Assembly (NCBI GenBank): GCA_007117055.1
Contig: SKHH01000245.1
Location: 1-8,220 of the forward strand
Source: Lishizhenia sp.
GTDB lineage: Bacteria; Bacteroidota; Bacteroidia; Flavobacteriales_D; Crocinitomicaceae
Reading direction: 5' to 3'
DNA: 8,220 nt
Positions 7,120 through 8,220 of the stretch are shown here, piece after piece (position 1 is the first letter of the stretch; each line of letters opens with the position of its first letter). A model generated the notes under the pieces. The model worked only from the letters and a program-made list of their open reading frames with translations, was not told the DNA's origin and made no database searches. The position numbers and the translations under genes were made by a program.

Positions 7120-7127
7120 CAAAGATA
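7120..7127 (-). promoter_or_regulatory. Bacteroidota-type -7 promoter element for the small barrel gene
   Basis: On the minus strand this is TATCTTTG, a full match to the Bacteroidota -7 consensus TAnnTTTG. It ends four bases before the GTG start codon, so transcription would begin at or next to the start codon and the message would be leaderless or nearly so. No good TTG -33 element is seen at the expected distance. An eight-base match with two free positions can arise by chance in A/T-rich DNA; the gap position raises its credibility. Confidence 0.4.
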
Positions 7128-7137
7128 AAGAAAGTCT

Positions 7138-7160
7138 CTAAAATCTAGGCCTAAAATCTA
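7138..7160. repeat. Tandem 10-base direct repeat with central TAGGCCTA palindrome
   Basis: The 10-mer CTAAAATCTA occurs at 7138-7147 and again at 7151-7160, separated by GGC, a 13-base period. The junction forms the perfect palindrome TAGGCCTA at 7146-7153. The pair lies in the intergenic gap, 23-45 bases upstream of the GTG start of the small barrel gene and just upstream of the -7 element, where an operator or activator site would be placed. The repeat is seen directly; a regulatory role is inference. Confidence 0.55.
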
Positions 7161-7185
7161 ACGTTTAACATCTCAAATTCCTCCC

Positions 7186-8220
7186 CTAATCCCTAACCAG
7201 ATGAACAAACCCATGATTTTCTACTATCTCATTATTCTGTCCTCGAAGTCTAAACTTGTAAAAATAAACTCCTTCCGTACAATCTTCACCTGTATTTTGA
7301 TTTCTTCCATTCCAAACAGCCTCCACATCGTTCGTTTCGAATACTACATTCCCCCAACGATTCGTGATAACCATTTCCATTTCAACTACATTAACAGGAT
7401 TTATTGTAAAGACATCATTTACTCCGTCTCCATTTGGTGTAAATACATTCGGCATATCAAATTCGATTGGAATTACCAAAGTCACAATAATATCTTGTGT
7501 AGCAATGTCTGAACACGCTCCTTTTGTGACTTCTAACGTAACAGTATAAACACCTGGTTCGGTATAAGTAGTATTTTGATCATTTTGATTATTTACCACA
7601 TTTCCCTGTCCATTTCCAAAATCCCAATCGTATGAATCCGCCTCATCTGATGTATTTGTAAAAATAACATCTAATGGTACTTCTCCCTCAGTTGGATCTG
7701 CTTCAAAACTTGCTGTGGGAGGTGGGTCTTGCTCTAAGAAAATACTATCCTCTACCCTACACACATCGTCTTCTATGGAGAAGTAATACCATCCTGAAGG
7801 AAGGTCCTCCCAAACCGATGCGTTAACAGATGTTTCACTATCTGCACCTGGTCCTATCCATTTATAGGAAGGTACACCCGTGAATCCAGATCCTTGCCCT
7901 GAAACAGCTCCATTCGGAATATCACATTCTGCCGGGAACTGAATCATCGTATCGATTGATAAAATTTGATTTAGAATCACCACCGCTGTGTCAATATATT
8001 CAAAGCCACATGCATCAATACTAGTAACTACGAATTTGTTTTCTCCTTCTTCGAGCACTGGGACGACCGTATTATCAAGCGTATCACCATTTTCCCAGAT
8101 ATAGGTGTAGGGTTCAAATCCTCCACTTGTGGATGCCCATATAGGAACCTCGTCATTTGCACACAATATTGTAGTATCTGATGATACAACTGTCGAGTAC
8201 GGTTCATCTAACACCCAAAC
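7186..8220 (-). CDS. Gliding-motility-associated C-terminal domain protein (type IX secretion cargo, type B sorting), C-terminal part
   Basis: The C-terminal 344 codons of a secreted surface protein; the frame stays open to the right edge, so the first GTG at 8214 is not the true start and the N-terminus lies outside. Numbered from that GTG: residues about 5-80 and 85-161 are two adhesin-like beta-sandwich repeats of the SprB/Ig type (GGFEPYTYIWENGDT; SYKWIGPG), each with a Cys pair (18/69 and 97/152) that could form disulfides. Residues 164-246 form a PKD domain (ASFEADPTEGEVPLDVIFTN, SYDWDFGNG, PGVYTVTLEV). Residues 249-342 are the CHU_C sorting domain: PNVFTPNGDGVNDVF at 255-269, NRWGNVVFE, VWNGRNQNTGE, GVYFYKFRL, and the terminal GFVHLVRD. 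This domain directs export by the type IX system and anchoring at the cell surface, with type B cargo generally using a PorP/SprF-like partner. No such partner is adjacent. Adhesion is the likely role of the visible part. Confidence 0.93.
   Translation of the reverse strand, partial: VWVLDEPYSTVVSSDTTILCANDEVPIWASTSGGFEPYTYIWENGDTLDNTVVPVLEEGENKFVVTSIDACGFEYIDTAVVILNQILSIDTMIQFPAECDIPNGAVSGQGSGFTGVPSYKWIGPGADSETSVNASVWEDLPSGWYYFSIEDDVCRVEDSIFLEQDPPPTASFEADPTEGEVPLDVIFTNTSDEADSYDWDFGNGQGNVVNNQNDQNTTYTEPGVYTVTLEVTKGACSDIATQDIIVTLVIPIEFDMPNVFTPNGDGVNDVFTINPVNVVEMEMVITNRWGNVVFETNDVEAVWNGRNQNTGEDCTEGVYFYKFRLRGQNNEIVENHGFVHLVRD

Noticed and set aside
7201..7549. Plus-strand open frames opposite the sorting-domain gene
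   Set aside because: They are antisense to the CHU_C and PKD regions, whose motifs leave no doubt about the coding strand.

Overview
The window looks like chromosome from a Bacteroidota, most likely a flavobacterium-type organism (Flavobacteriales). It is A/T-rich and has no clear Shine-Dalgarno sequences. Several secreted proteins have a signal peptide ending just before Gln. There is a TonB receptor with an N-terminal carboxypeptidase-regulatory-like domain, and a surface protein ending in the gliding-motility-associated (CHU_C) type B sorting domain of the type IX secretion system. I see no mobile element, CRISPR array, tRNA or rRNA, and no gene-free stretch longer than about 70 bases.

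Left part (1-6404, + strand): five genes read in one direction. Three consecutive periplasmic folding factors of the parvulin/SurA class come first: a C-terminal fragment of a large PpiC-type protein cut by the window edge, a lipoprotein whose parvulin domain seems to have lost its catalytic residues, and a SurA-like protein with two parvulin domains. They overlap by 29 and 35 bases. A MoxR-type AAA+ ATPase follows after 36 bases, and 69 bases later an 881-residue TonB-dependent-receptor-like outer-membrane protein.

Right part (6438-8220, - strand): a small secreted protein that joins an Sm/SH3-like N-terminal module to a probable beta-barrel, and the C-terminal part of a large adhesin-like type IX secretion cargo that runs off the right edge. 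The TonB receptor and the small barrel gene converge with a 33-base gap that holds a weak hairpin. The 70-base gap between the two minus-strand genes holds a Bacteroidota-like -7 promoter element placed so close to the start codon that the mRNA could be leaderless, and a tandem 10-base repeat just upstream of it.

Functional reading: the left cluster fits an envelope-biogenesis module in which periplasmic chaperones fold outer-membrane clients, with a cytoplasmic MoxR chaperone and a large outer-membrane protein in the same transcription unit. The grouping of genes is seen directly; that they cooperate is inference. Nothing in the window is an unmistakably new system. The most open questions are the three-gene chaperone series with graded loss of parvulin catalytic residues, its link to MoxR and the TonB-like receptor, and the compact promoter of the small barrel gene.
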